64,000 nucleotides of DNA, from positions 1-64,000 of the forward strand of contig DUBC01000032.1 of assembly GCA_012960505.1 (NCBI GenBank). Reading direction: 5' to 3'. Source of the stretch: Verrucomicrobiales bacterium (GTDB lineage: Bacteria; Verrucomicrobiota; Verrucomicrobiia; Verrucomicrobiales; DEV007). The notes beneath the pieces were generated by a model. That model did no database searches, was not told where the DNA came from, and saw only the letters and a list, made by a program, of their open reading frames with translations. A program made the position numbers and the translations under genes. Numbering within the stretch: the first letter of the stretch is position 1; each line of letters begins with the position of its first letter. This document shows, piece by piece, positions 18,458 through 27,145 of this stretch.

Positions 18458-20188
18458 TTATTTTTCTAAGGCCTTCTCTATAAGTAATACAGCCAAAGGC
18501 TCAGTTGATTTATCAAGTGCTTCATTGGCATCTTTCAGCTCCTTAGAAGAGTTGCCACGCATAGCTTGTTCTACATTTTTCAAGTTATTCTCAATTGCCT
18601 GTTTAACTTGCTCCTCTAATTCATGACCCAGTAAGGTAAGCCCCTCAGTCACAGCAGGAATCAGTTCATTACTCTTAATTCTTGCTTCTGATAAAATTCG
18701 CTCATTCATATCTTCAAATGCATTTTCTATTGATTCATTGACCATCTTCTCAACACTTGAATCATCAACATCCACTGCGGAATCTCGTATTTCTAGAACC
18801 CTGTCTTTTTCTGTCACTGTGTCCCTAGCCAAGACCGTAAGTATACCATCTACATCAAGGCAAAATTCAATTCCTACCCGAGCCTTACCTTTTGGAACCG
18901 GCTCAAATTCTATTTCAAATTCTCCTAACTTCCAATTATCTCTTGCCATTTCTCTTTCGCCTTGAAGTATTTTTATCGTCATACTTTCCTGACTCGTAAC
19001 CGCATTGGTAAACATTTCTCCTCGCCGAATCGGAATCGTTGTATTACGTGGAATAATAACATTCATGAGGCCTCCAAAAGTCTCAATACCCAGGGAAAGA
19101 GGGGTAACATCCAACAAAATAACCTCTTTCATGATCCCTGACATTATGCCTGCCTGAATGACTGCCCCCAAAGCAACCGCCTCATCAGGGTGTTGAGAAA
19201 GGTCAGGAACTTTACCAAACAGCTCTTCAACTATTTGTTGAACCAACGGGATACGAGTACTCCCTCCAACCAAAACAATCGAATCCACATCTTCCGCCCC
19301 CAGGCCTGAATCCAGTAGAGCCGTCTTACAGTGTCTAACGGTTCTCTCAATGATTGGTTTTATAATCTGATTGAACTCATTACGACAAATTTTAAATTCG
19401 AAACTTTTTGTCCCTTGATAGAAAGCAATTCTTACCGTGTATTCTTGATGAAAAGAGAGTGTCTCTTTTGTTAATCTAGCCGACTCAAGAAAACGTTGCC
19501 TAACATCAATAGAAGCCCCTGAAAGTCTTGAGGACTCAGCTTTCCTGTAAAAATATTCAGCAATTGCATAATCCAAATCATCGCCTCCCAATCTAGTGTC
19601 TCCGGAAGTTGCGAGCACCTGAAACACTCCATCGTTGAGTTCAAGAACGGAAACGTCAAAAGTTCCTCCTCCAAAGTCATACACAACGATTTTTGACTTC
19701 TCCTTCAATTTATCGAGTCCGTATGATATTGCAGCAGCTGTTGGCTCACTTAATATTCTAACCACTTCGAGACCCGCCAGACTCCCTGCCTTCTTTGTCG
19801 CCATTCTTTGTGCATCGTTAAAATAAGCAGGCACTGTGATGACTGCTTTATGAAATGCTTCTCCACTGGCCTTCTCAGCAATACCCTTTAAATGAATCAA
19901 AATATGAGCAGATATTTCCTCAGGACTCATCTTTTCATTGCCAAGGATCAACTCAGCACCATCCCCCATTTTTCTTTTAACCGAAGAAACGGCAAGCTCA
20001 GGATTCCGAGCCATCATCCTCTTAGCCTCTGCTCCAACTAAAATGCCTACCCCTTCATCACAATAAACTACTGAAGGAGTAAGACGAGCCCCCTCCGGAT
20101 CAGCAAACAAAATAGGAAACCCTGAATCAACTATTCCTACTAGAGAATTCGTAGTTCCAAGATCGATGCCTAATATTTTATCTCCCAT
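18458..20188 (-). CDS. hscA: Hsp70-family chaperone, HscA-like
   Basis: The 576-residue protein is a complete Hsp70: the ATPase domain begins ILGIDLGTTNSLVGIVD, includes VYDFGGGTFDVSVLEL and VLVGGSTRIPLVQ, and continues to about residue 365. The substrate-binding domain starts at DVTPLSLGIETFGG. It is shorter than DnaK (about 640 residues) and near the length of HscA, with no acidic EEVD-like tail. It lies 24 bases downstream of an HscB-like J-protein gene and an IscA-like gene. This points to the specialised chaperone that releases Fe-S clusters from a scaffold rather than general DnaK. An ordinary DnaK paralogue cannot be ruled out from sequence alone. Confidence 0.88.
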   Translation of the reverse strand: MGDKILGIDLGTTNSLVGIVDSGFPILFADPEGARLTPSVVYCDEGVGILVGAEAKRMMARNPELAVSSVKRKMGDGAELILGNEKMSPEEISAHILIHLKGIAEKASGEAFHKAVITVPAYFNDAQRMATKKAGSLAGLEVVRILSEPTAAAISYGLDKLKEKSKIVVYDFGGGTFDVSVLELNDGVFQVLATSGDTRLGGDDLDYAIAEYFYRKAESSRLSGASIDVRQRFLESARLTKETLSFHQEYTVRIAFYQGTKSFEFKICRNEFNQIIKPIIERTVRHCKTALLDSGLGAEDVDSIVLVGGSTRIPLVQQIVEELFGKVPDLSQHPDEAVALGAVIQAGIMSGIMKEVILLDVTPLSLGIETFGGLMNVIIPRNTTIPIRRGEMFTNAVTSQESMTIKILQGEREMARDNWKLGEFEIEFEPVPKGKARVGIEFCLDVDGILTVLARDTVTEKDRVLEIRDSAVDVDDSSVEKMVNESIENAFEDMNERILSEARIKSNELIPAVTEGLTLLGHELEEQVKQAIENNLKNVEQAMRGNSSKELKDANEALDKSTEPLAVLLIEKALEK

Positions 20189-20212
20189 GACTTTATATCA
20201 TAAAAAAATAAA

Positions 20213-20779
20213 TCATATCAAAGACCTCATTCTCATCGTAACTTCATGTTCCCATTTACCTAAAAACGCCAAATCTCTTGCAGAAATTTGCATTCGCTGC
20301 CTACAGGAATCCTTGTCCATTTCAATACTTGCATCTATTGCACCAAAAGAATCAACAATCTCCTGAATTCTTGATCTAATGATCTCATTAGCTTCAATTA
20401 AATTCTTTTGAACTTCTATCGATTCTCTAGCAATAAGAGCCTGCTGAATCCCTGTAGTTGCAAGCCCCCTCTTTTTAATAATCGTATCTGCTCTGGAAAC
20501 TATAGGTTCTAAAGTTCCGAATAGATCCATTGCCAGAGAAGAAAGGCTGCCTGAAGAATCAATAGTACTAGCAAATAACAATTCGTATAAATGCTCTATT
20601 CTTCTGAAGGGATCACTCAATACAGAATGAGCGTGATTCAAACTATCAAAATCCGATTCATCACCCCCTCCATCAGGATGAACTTTTTTAGCTGTCATCT
20701 GAAATGATTCACGCAAAGAATCTAAATCAATAGACAAAATGCGTTCCTGCCCAAGTTCAGTAAAATAATCAACGCTCAT
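20213..20779 (-). CDS. hscB: HscB-like Fe-S assembly co-chaperone (J-protein)
   Basis: The 188-residue protein has an N-terminal J domain with the invariant HPD at residues 34-36, needed to stimulate Hsp70 ATPase. Its C-terminal helical region (about 85-188) has the size and coiled pattern of the HscB oligomerisation domain. It contains no Gly/Phe-rich or zinc-finger region, which separates it from DnaJ. It is encoded between the IscA-like gene (11 bases upstream) and hscA (24 bases downstream), so the three genes very likely form one transcript. Confidence 0.85.
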   Translation of the reverse strand: MSVDYFTELGQERILSIDLDSLRESFQMTAKKVHPDGGGDESDFDSLNHAHSVLSDPFRRIEHLYELLFASTIDSSGSLSSLAMDLFGTLEPIVSRADTIIKKRGLATTGIQQALIARESIEVQKNLIEANEIIRSRIQEIVDSFGAIDASIEMDKDSCRQRMQISARDLAFLGKWEHEVTMRMRSLI

Positions 20780-20790
20780 ACTTATTATGA

Positions 20791-21159
20791 TTACGCTGAA
20801 AAACTCTCACCACAAGAACACGTCACTTCGGCATTGGGATTTGAAACTTTAAAGCCCCCGCTTTGCAAGTCATCGCTCCAGTCCAACTGAGACCCAGCAA
20901 CAAAAAGTGCGCTTTTAGGATCAATTACTACACGAACATCATTTGAAGTAACCATGATGTCACGATCTAAAGGTCCATCCACAAGATCCATTTTATATTG
21001 AAGTCCTGAACAACCTCCACCCACTACAGCAACTCGGAGGGCCCCATATTCAATTTTTCCCTGTTTTTTCAACAGCCCCAATAAACACTCAGAAGCATTA
21101 GGCAAGACTTCAATGAGACTTTCATTGCCTATCTTATAGTTAGTTTCTGTCACAGACAT
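20791..21159 (-). CDS. IscA/ErpA-type iron-sulfur carrier (HesB family)
   Basis: The 122-residue A-type carrier delivers or stores iron-sulfur clusters. The three conserved cysteines are Cys50 (GGGCSGLQY) and the C-terminal pair Cys114 and Cys116 (TCSCGESF); the usual C-terminal glycine order CGCG is here CSCG. It is the first gene of the iscA-hscB-hscA group. No cysteine desulfurase (IscS) or scaffold (IscU) gene is nearby, so this unit must use a desulfurase and scaffold encoded elsewhere. I cannot tell whether it is IscA, ErpA or SufA. Confidence 0.9.
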   Translation of the reverse strand: MSVTETNYKIGNESLIEVLPNASECLLGLLKKQGKIEYGALRVAVVGGGCSGLQYKMDLVDGPLDRDIMVTSNDVRVVIDPKSALFVAGSQLDWSDDLQSGGFKVSNPNAEVTCSCGESFSA

Positions 21160-21300
21160 TATTAGAATTAAAGCACCTATATACCAATAATCTAACTAGT
21201 TGAATAAAGAAATAATCACCACCGCCAATCATGATTGCGGAGATCTTATCAAATCACATAGAAAATGCATCTACTCAGTTAATATCAGGAACCCTTGAGA

Positions 21301-22836
21301 CTAATTCCTTAAAATCTTCTTATTAACTACCCTTCGAGACTTACCAACTAATGCAATTAATTCTGAGTTACTCATTAAAATTTCCAATGATTCTGACAAC
21401 TCCTTATGGTTCTCTATTAATTTATTTAATTCGGATAAAGACTCTTCCTGCAGCAATACGTCACCGTATATCTCAATGACCTTACGAAAACCAAGAATGG
21501 AGGATTTTAGTTTCGCTTGATCACTAGATAACGATTGAATTTTGGCCATGCCAAATATTGCTTCTGAGTCATATCTAGAAATACCCCTATCGAGAACCTC
21601 ACGATAAAGATCACTCGCTAAATTGAGATCTTTACTTCTATAGTGTGAAGCCAATTTCAAGAGTGCGGGAACTGAAAGTGATTCAAAATTAAATTCATAA
21701 ATTATCTCTCTATAATAAACCTCAATTTCTTGATCATTTGCTGGGATATGTTTTTCTAAGATATCCAGTTGAGCCAAAATCAAGGCCTCCCGAACAAATG
21801 ACGACTCTTCGCATCGACCAAGCAAATTACCCAATTGCACCAAAATAGTGGAAGTTCCGTATTTCTTTTGAACAAACGTTGAATATTTCAAAAGGGCATC
21901 ACTTAAATTCTTAACATTGGTATTCGGAGAAATACTTGAAACAATTTCCTCAAATCGCTCCATTATTTCATCTTCATTGTCCATCTGTTGCATCATTCTT
22001 ATACCTGCCACTACAGCATTAATTGCATAAATTGAATCTTTAAAATCATTCATGAAAATATAATAATAAGAGGATGAATCTCTCCAACGACCCTGGTCGG
22101 CAGAAACAACAATTAAATTAAACAATGATTTTGCTATAGATTGTGAAGACTTGATGAGTCTGGCTTTGTTCTTAGCTATTAAAAACGCACCTTCGGACTC
22201 AGCTAACCTAGCGAGTTTCTTCAAAGCATAACCTTTTAGAAGTTTAGTTCTAAGATCCAAATGAGGATCATCATTAATCTTTTCAAGTTTGATAATGTAA
22301 TTTAAACAAGAATTATAATCTTTGAAGAAATAGTCAGCTGAAGCACGGTCATAAAATGCATCAGCTAAATGTTTAGAATCAGGGAAGCGCTGAATAAAAT
22401 CATTCAAAGCCGAACTGCCTGCTCGCCACCAATGCATTTTTATTAGATTACTTGCCGAATAAAATTGAGCACTTTCTAGATAGTTACTGTTTGGATATTT
22501 GGTACTAAAAGAATTTAATAAGTTGTGAGCTGCTCGGTGATTCCCGGCATGGTAATGGGATACTGCAGCAAAAAAAGTAACAACATCAAAATCACAATCC
22601 TCTGACTCGTAACCTAATAAATACTCTTGGGTTTTATTTAAAAGTTGTTGGAAGTCACCTTGCTCAAATAGCAACTTGAAATCTTCGATAGATTTGAGCT
22701 GTTTAATCTCCAAATGACCATTGGGATGAACAATTCTGTCAGATGCAGAGTCCGTATCAGCATGAATGCATATCTGGCATACCAGATGCAAAACCACAGT
22801 TAAAACACCATAGTAATATCGGCGATTCACTCTCAT
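21301..22836 (-). CDS. Secreted tetratricopeptide-repeat protein
   Basis: The 511-residue protein starts with an arginine-rich, hydrophobic signal peptide (about 1-26, cut near IHA). The remainder is alpha-helical with TPR-like repeats, for example the segments around residues 85-190 and 205-300 (YPNSNYLESAQFYSAS, FPDSKHLADAFYDRAS). The spacing of Ala, Tyr and Pro resembles the outer-membrane lipoprotein YfiO/BamD and YbgF/CpoB repeats. It is probably a periplasmic scaffold, but no specific family is certain. It stands 141 bases upstream of the iscA-like gene on the same strand. Confidence 0.65.
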   Translation of the reverse strand: MRVNRRYYYGVLTVVLHLVCQICIHADTDSASDRIVHPNGHLEIKQLKSIEDFKLLFEQGDFQQLLNKTQEYLLGYESEDCDFDVVTFFAAVSHYHAGNHRAAHNLLNSFSTKYPNSNYLESAQFYSASNLIKMHWWRAGSSALNDFIQRFPDSKHLADAFYDRASADYFFKDYNSCLNYIIKLEKINDDPHLDLRTKLLKGYALKKLARLAESEGAFLIAKNKARLIKSSQSIAKSLFNLIVVSADQGRWRDSSSYYYIFMNDFKDSIYAINAVVAGIRMMQQMDNEDEIMERFEEIVSSISPNTNVKNLSDALLKYSTFVQKKYGTSTILVQLGNLLGRCEESSFVREALILAQLDILEKHIPANDQEIEVYYREIIYEFNFESLSVPALLKLASHYRSKDLNLASDLYREVLDRGISRYDSEAIFGMAKIQSLSSDQAKLKSSILGFRKVIEIYGDVLLQEESLSELNKLIENHKELSESLEILMSNSELIALVGKSRRVVNKKILRN

Positions 22837-22897
22837 TAATGGTTATAATTACCATACTTTGCATATTTATCAAGTTTTGAATGGTGCTAATATACTA

Positions 22898-22934
22898 AAA
22901 ATCGCGATGGAATATCGTATTTCATGGCGATTTT
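22898..22934 (-). terminator. Rho-independent terminator of the cupin-peroxidase-DUF1080 operon
   Basis: A 16-bp stem with one mismatch and one G-T pair encloses a 5-base loop. On the minus strand, the stem's GCGATTTT arm runs directly into a T-run. It lies 26 bases after the DUF1080 stop codon on that strand and upstream of the TPR gene. Confidence 0.8.
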
Positions 22935-22960
22935 AGATGGTGTTACTTTTTTCTTAAAAA

Positions 22961-23581
22961 TCAGTCAAGCTTCCGGATTCGCAATTTTCTAAAGTAAATA
23001 AGACTCTTTGGATCATGCCCCTGAATGGCAATGGTTCCTTCTCCTAATCTCTTAGTTTTGTCTTTATGATTGTCGGGTTCTGTATATTCGTTAGCCACCT
23101 TACCATTAATAGTAATTGTAACCTTTTTCCCTTTCACTTTGATATTATAGGTAAACCATTCGTCATCGATATGAGGGGCTTTCTTAACATCCTTAAAACT
23201 ATAGACACTCGCCGTTTTCCGCCAATCACTATGAGTAGCGTTTACCTGTGCTTCGTAACCTACGTTAGGCCATCCATTAGCCTGATATGCAGTATGAAAA
23301 AATATACCTGCATTCGCACCTTTAGCGGTTTTAACTTCACATTCAAATTCAAAGTCTTTGAACTTTGCATTGCCATCTTCACCATAAAACATATGGGTAC
23401 GTGGACCGAAGACCTTAATGGTTCCATCAACGACTGAAATTGTTTTAGGATTCTCCGTATTGACTTTCCAACCTTTTAGGGTCTTTCCATCAAACATATT
23501 AGTCCAATCACCGGCCTGAACGACAATACTAAAAAATGAAAGAGCCAGTAAAGAGATGAGAGTTTTTATTATAATTTTCAT
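22961..23581 (-). CDS. Secreted DUF1080 domain protein
   Basis: The 206-residue protein has a signal peptide (MKIIIKTLISLLALSFFSIV..., cut near VQA) followed by a single DUF1080 jelly-roll: WTNMFDGKTLKGWKV, the GIFFHTAYQ and NVGYEAQVN strands, and the closing YFRKLRIRKL. This concanavalin-like fold is shared with proteins that act on or bind glycosides, and some are 3-keto-disaccharide hydrolases. It is the last gene of a three-gene operon, 30 bases after the peroxidase-methyltransferase gene. It is only distantly similar to the other DUF1080 protein in the window. Confidence 0.85.
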   Translation of the reverse strand: MKIIIKTLISLLALSFFSIVVQAGDWTNMFDGKTLKGWKVNTENPKTISVVDGTIKVFGPRTHMFYGEDGNAKFKDFEFECEVKTAKGANAGIFFHTAYQANGWPNVGYEAQVNATHSDWRKTASVYSFKDVKKAPHIDDEWFTYNIKVKGKKVTITINGKVANEYTEPDNHKDKTKRLGEGTIAIQGHDPKSLIYFRKLRIRKLD

Positions 23582-23611
23582 TAAATATTTATTAGTTTAT
23601 TTTGTTTTTGA

Positions 23612-24835
23612 TTATCCAGATTTATCCAGACCTTTCAAGTCAGCATCTGTGTCCACTTGAAAAAATAATAAATGCTGCCACGGCAACTTATCGTAAGAGC
23701 GAGAAAGCTTGAACCCATTCTTTCTCATTTCCTTAATCACCTGTTCTTTTGACATTTTATGCTCAGGTTTAATCGGAACCTTGGGATCTTCTTCTCTAAA
23801 TTCGAGTAAAGTAACAATGCCTTGCGGCTTCAATGCCCTTCGAATACTGGAAAGCATTTGTTCAGGATGAGAAAATTCATGATACACATCTGCCATAAAT
23901 GCAAAATCAATGCTCGAATCGGGAAGATCCGTGTCCCAGTACCTATTTTCAATGGATTTTATGTTTTTCATGCCAGATTTATCGGCTCTTTCCTCTAGCA
24001 TTCGCAACATTTCAGGCTGAATATCAACAGCATAAGCGGTTCCTTTATTACCGATAATCTGGGCCATCATAAGCGTATGATACCCATTACCAGAACCAAT
24101 GTCTGCGACCGACATTCCTGGCTTCAATTTGAGCTCCTTGACCATTTCTGAGGTCCTTTCTTCTTCTTCCCTGACCTTTCTCATTAGCCATGGAGCACCC
24201 TGCCAATGCATGGTCCTAGCGATCTGTCGTTCACAATACTCAAAGAGGGGCGGAGGCCCTACCTTGTCATATTGCTCCTTTTGAGTCTTCTTATCCATGA
24301 GCGCCCATTCAATTGCGGCAATCAACTCGTCAGAAGTCGGACGAACTCTTGTCCTGAAACGGTTCACAACTTTACCGTCCCTATCTATTAAGAATTTTTC
24401 GAAGTTCCACTTCAAATGACCGAAGAAGGCAGGATTGCTTCTTTCCTCTGTTAGCAATTTGTAGAGAGAATGGATTTTATCGCCTTTGACTTTAATTTTT
24501 GATGCCATTGGAAACGTCACGTTAAATTTCTTTTTGCAAAATTCTTTTATTTCATCTTCGGATCCTGGCTCTTGTCCCCCAAAATCATTGCAAGGAAACG
24601 CAACTATAGTTAAACCACGTTTAGCGTATCGCTCATGCAATATTTGCAATCCTGCATACTGGCCAGTGTATCCACATTCGCTAGCAACATTAACAATCAA
24701 GACAGGTCCCTCTTTAAGTTCAGAAAGAGAAGTTAACTTGCCATCAATCGTTCGGAAAGGAACTTCATGGATTGGCGAAACAGAAATTGCTGCGCAAGAT
24801 ACTAATAACTGAAAAACTAAAATTAATCGAACCAT
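23612..24835 (-). CDS. Glutathione peroxidase - methyltransferase fusion, apparently exported
   Basis: Two domains are fused in 407 residues. Residues 20-180 are a glutathione peroxidase: the peroxidatic residue is Cys54 (VASECGYT), with Gln88 and the Trp143-Asn144 pair intact, so it is the cysteine rather than the selenocysteine type. Residues 200-400 form a class I SAM methyltransferase with DIGSGNG at 245-251, acidic Asp271 and a YHEFSHP motif. The first 14 residues end in a lipobox-like LVSC, so the protein may be a lipoprotein, which would place a SAM-dependent domain outside the cytoplasm. It overlaps the cupin gene by 13 bases. The methylated substrate is unknown. Confidence 0.85.
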   Translation of the reverse strand: MVRLILVFQLLVSCAAISVSPIHEVPFRTIDGKLTSLSELKEGPVLIVNVASECGYTGQYAGLQILHERYAKRGLTIVAFPCNDFGGQEPGSEDEIKEFCKKKFNVTFPMASKIKVKGDKIHSLYKLLTEERSNPAFFGHLKWNFEKFLIDRDGKVVNRFRTRVRPTSDELIAAIEWALMDKKTQKEQYDKVGPPPLFEYCERQIARTMHWQGAPWLMRKVREEEERTSEMVKELKLKPGMSVADIGSGNGYHTLMMAQIIGNKGTAYAVDIQPEMLRMLEERADKSGMKNIKSIENRYWDTDLPDSSIDFAFMADVYHEFSHPEQMLSSIRRALKPQGIVTLLEFREEDPKVPIKPEHKMSKEQVIKEMRKNGFKLSRSYDKLPWQHLLFFQVDTDADLKGLDKSG

Positions 24836-25173
24836 TCGTCTTTAGGGTCAAATGCCGGTATTGGCATGTTAATAATTTTCATCTCGCCCACTGCTCTATG
24901 ACGACATCCTGGTTTAATTAAGATTGCCGTCATAGGCTTCACTGGTATTTTCTCATCATCTAATTCAATGAATCCTTCTCCTTCTAAAATAACATAAATC
25001 TCATGCATTACCTTATGATAGTGCGAGACCGCATCTCTAGAAATGTTCACTAAGTGCACCGAGGCCACTTTATCAGAATCTCCAAATGCTCGGCGCGCGG
25101 TTCCGCAAGGGCATTTAGTTGCATCAATCTCATCTAGCTGAGCGACACTAAATCTTTTAGTAGCAGTCTTCAT
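24823..25173 (-). CDS. Small cupin-domain protein
   Basis: The 116-residue single cupin shows motif 1 as HYHKVMHEIYVILEGEG and motif 2 as PGCRHRA (about residues 93-99), with His and Glu as likely metal ligands. The N-terminus (TKCPCGTARRAF) carries two cysteines that are not part of the cupin. It may be an enzyme or a sensor; no substrate can be inferred. Its 3' end overlaps the peroxidase-methyltransferase gene by 13 bases, so it is the first gene of that operon and is translationally coupled to it. Confidence 0.8.
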   Translation of the reverse strand: MKTATKRFSVAQLDEIDATKCPCGTARRAFGDSDKVASVHLVNISRDAVSHYHKVMHEIYVILEGEGFIELDDEKIPVKPMTAILIKPGCRHRAVGEMKIINMPIPAFDPKDEWFD

Positions 25174-25380
25174 TAATAAAAATTATCAGTACGAACAGTA
25201 ATCCAATAGCGATATAAATCCAAGGATCTAAATTTGATGTTTTTTATAGATAATTCAATAAATCGATAGGAAAATGAGTCGCTAAAAGTAAGTGTTATCC
25301 CATAGGAATGAGGCTAAACTACTAATAGATTCATTCCTGTTAAAATTGTTTAAACCATTTGGCTTTTGACGAATCCTCAG

Positions 25381-26364
25381 ATGAGTAACCAAAATTTAAA
25401 TGCCCGACCAAGACGTAATCGGAAATCATCCGCTATACGCAACCTTTGCCGCGAGACCCGCCTAGTCACCGAATCTTTGATTTATCCCGTCTTTATACAC
25501 GACAAGAATAAGGACGAAAGCATTGAATCAATGCCAGGATGTACACGTTGGAGCCTCAATGGTTTATTGCATGAAATCTCAGAAGCCTATGAGCTTGGGA
25601 TCGGAGCAATCGCATTGTTTCCGGCCATTGATAGCAACTTAAAAAGTTCAGACGCTGAAGAATCATTCAATGATAGTGGGTTAATACCCAAAACCATTCG
25701 AGCAATCAAAGATTCGTTCCCTCAGTTAGCTGTTATCACTGATGTGGCACTCGATCCTTATAATAGCGATGGGCATGATGGACTCGTCGATCCGTCAGGC
25801 AAAGTATTGAATGACGAAACAATCGCGATTCTAATCCAACAAGCCCTGTGCCATGCAAGGGCAGGAGCTGACATAGTTGCCCCGAGTGACATGATGGACG
25901 GTCGCGTAGGAGCTATTCGCCAAGAATTAGATAGCAATAGTTTTACAGATGTTTCCATACTTTCCTATTCCGCTAAGTATGCATCTGGTTATTACGGTCC
26001 ATTCAGAGGGGCTCTTAACTCAGAGCCTAAATCAGGAGACAAGAAAACCTATCAAATGGATCCGGCCAATGCCAAGGAAGCGCTTCGTGAAGTAATACTC
26101 GATATAGAGGAAGGTGCCGACATGGTCATGGTCAAGCCTGCAGGGCCATACCTAGATGTATTAGCAAATATTTCTAATAATGTGAAAATACCTGTCGCCG
26201 CTTACCAAGTCAGCGGTGAATATCTCATGATCGAAAGTGCTTCAGCTGCTGGATGGATTGATCGACAAACAGTCGTAATGGAGAGCCTAACGGGAATTCA
26301 CAGAGCAGGAGCTTCCGCTATTTTGACATATTACGCTAAATCAGTAGCTGAATGGTTAAAATAA
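25381..26364 (+). CDS. hemB: Porphobilinogen synthase (delta-aminolevulinic acid dehydratase)
   Basis: HemB condenses two 5-aminolevulinate molecules into porphobilinogen, an early step of heme synthesis. The 327-residue protein has the two active-site lysines Lys199 (SYSAKYASGYYGPFR) and Lys252 (MVMVKPAGPYLDV, the Schiff-base lysine). The metal region reads DVALDPYNSDGHDG with aspartates rather than the cysteine triad, so it is the magnesium-type enzyme. I chose the ATG; a TTG 15 bases upstream is also in frame. The heme proteins encoded in this window fit with it, but it is not linked to other hem genes. Confidence 0.96.
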   Translation: MSNQNLNARPRRNRKSSAIRNLCRETRLVTESLIYPVFIHDKNKDESIESMPGCTRWSLNGLLHEISEAYELGIGAIALFPAIDSNLKSSDAEESFNDSGLIPKTIRAIKDSFPQLAVITDVALDPYNSDGHDGLVDPSGKVLNDETIAILIQQALCHARAGADIVAPSDMMDGRVGAIRQELDSNSFTDVSILSYSAKYASGYYGPFRGALNSEPKSGDKKTYQMDPANAKEALREVILDIEEGADMVMVKPAGPYLDVLANISNNVKIPVAAYQVSGEYLMIESASAAGWIDRQTVVMESLTGIHRAGASAILTYYAKSVAEWLK

Positions 26365-26442
26365 AATGAAATCTCTTTTGAGTTTCTTTTCTAAAAGATT
26401 TCAGTATTAAGTCAGGAATCATTATATTTTGACTCGACTCTT

Positions 26443-26469
26443 TAGAAGATTTGAAGATACTTCTAAATC
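26443..26469 (+). other. Inverted repeat just before the pyrE start
   Basis: TTTAGAAG and its complement CTTCTAAA flank 11 bases and end four bases before the pyrE ATG. The hairpin would cover the expected ribosome-binding region. A separate imperfect inverted repeat (26368-26402) just after hemB may be its terminator. A regulatory role is only a guess. Confidence 0.3.
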
Positions 26470-26473
26470 TTAA

Positions 26474-27061
26474 ATGCCTGACTTCCCTCAATCAGACGCA
26501 CTGAAAGACCTGTTCTTACTCTTACGTGAGAAATCATTTTTTACTGGAGAATTCACTCTAGCATCAGGCCAAAAAAGTACCTACTATATAGATTGTAGAT
26601 TAACTACCCTTGACCCACAAGGAGCGTGCCTTGTAGGTGCAGCAATAAGAAATAAGGTCATTGAAAAAAGCGAGGAATTGGATGTGACGATTGGAGGTAT
26701 TGGAGGTCTAACTCTTGGAGCTGATCCAATTGCACTCGCAAGTGCCATGGCCTCTTACCAAGCAGGTGATCCTTCACCTCTAAAACCTTTTGTTGTAAGA
26801 AAAGAACCAAAAGAACACGGCAAAGGAAAACAAATAGAAGGCGGTTTCAAAGAAGGAGATACTGTTGTCGCGATTGACGACGTCATTACTACTGGAGGTT
26901 CAACACTCAATGCTATTGAGGTAATTGAGCGGTCAGGCGGCAAAGTTGCCTTTGTGGTAGTTCTAGTGGACCGTCAAGAAGGAGGTAAAGAAATAATAGA
27001 AAACGCAGGCTATAAGGTTTTCTCGCTATTTAATCGGGATGAACTCCTCTCTAAAAAATAA
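26474..27061 (+). CDS. pyrE: Orotate phosphoribosyltransferase
   Basis: PyrE transfers phosphoribosyl from PRPP to orotate in pyrimidine synthesis. The 195-residue protein is the usual bacterial length. It has the N-terminal FTLASGQKSTYYIDCR segment, the flexible-loop KEHGKGKQIEGG, and the PRPP-binding motif VVAIDDVITTGGSTLNAIE. No other pyr gene is adjacent. A hairpin (CTGCCA...TGGCAG, about 27076-27097) lies after the stop but lacks a clear U-tract. Confidence 0.96.
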   Translation: MPDFPQSDALKDLFLLLREKSFFTGEFTLASGQKSTYYIDCRLTTLDPQGACLVGAAIRNKVIEKSEELDVTIGGIGGLTLGADPIALASAMASYQAGDPSPLKPFVVRKEPKEHGKGKQIEGGFKEGDTVVAIDDVITTGGSTLNAIEVIERSGGKVAFVVVLVDRQEGGKEIIENAGYKVFSLFNRDELLSKK

Positions 27062-27145
27062 AAAGAAACTTTCCCTGCCATTAAATTTTGTGGCAGAATT
27101 AATTCCCTAATAAATAAAAGATAAATAACACTCATAATAAATACG

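Noticed and set aside
23612-24835. Possible selenocysteine in the glutathione peroxidase.
   Set aside because: The active-site residue is an ordinary Cys codon within an uninterrupted reading frame; no in-frame TGA is present.
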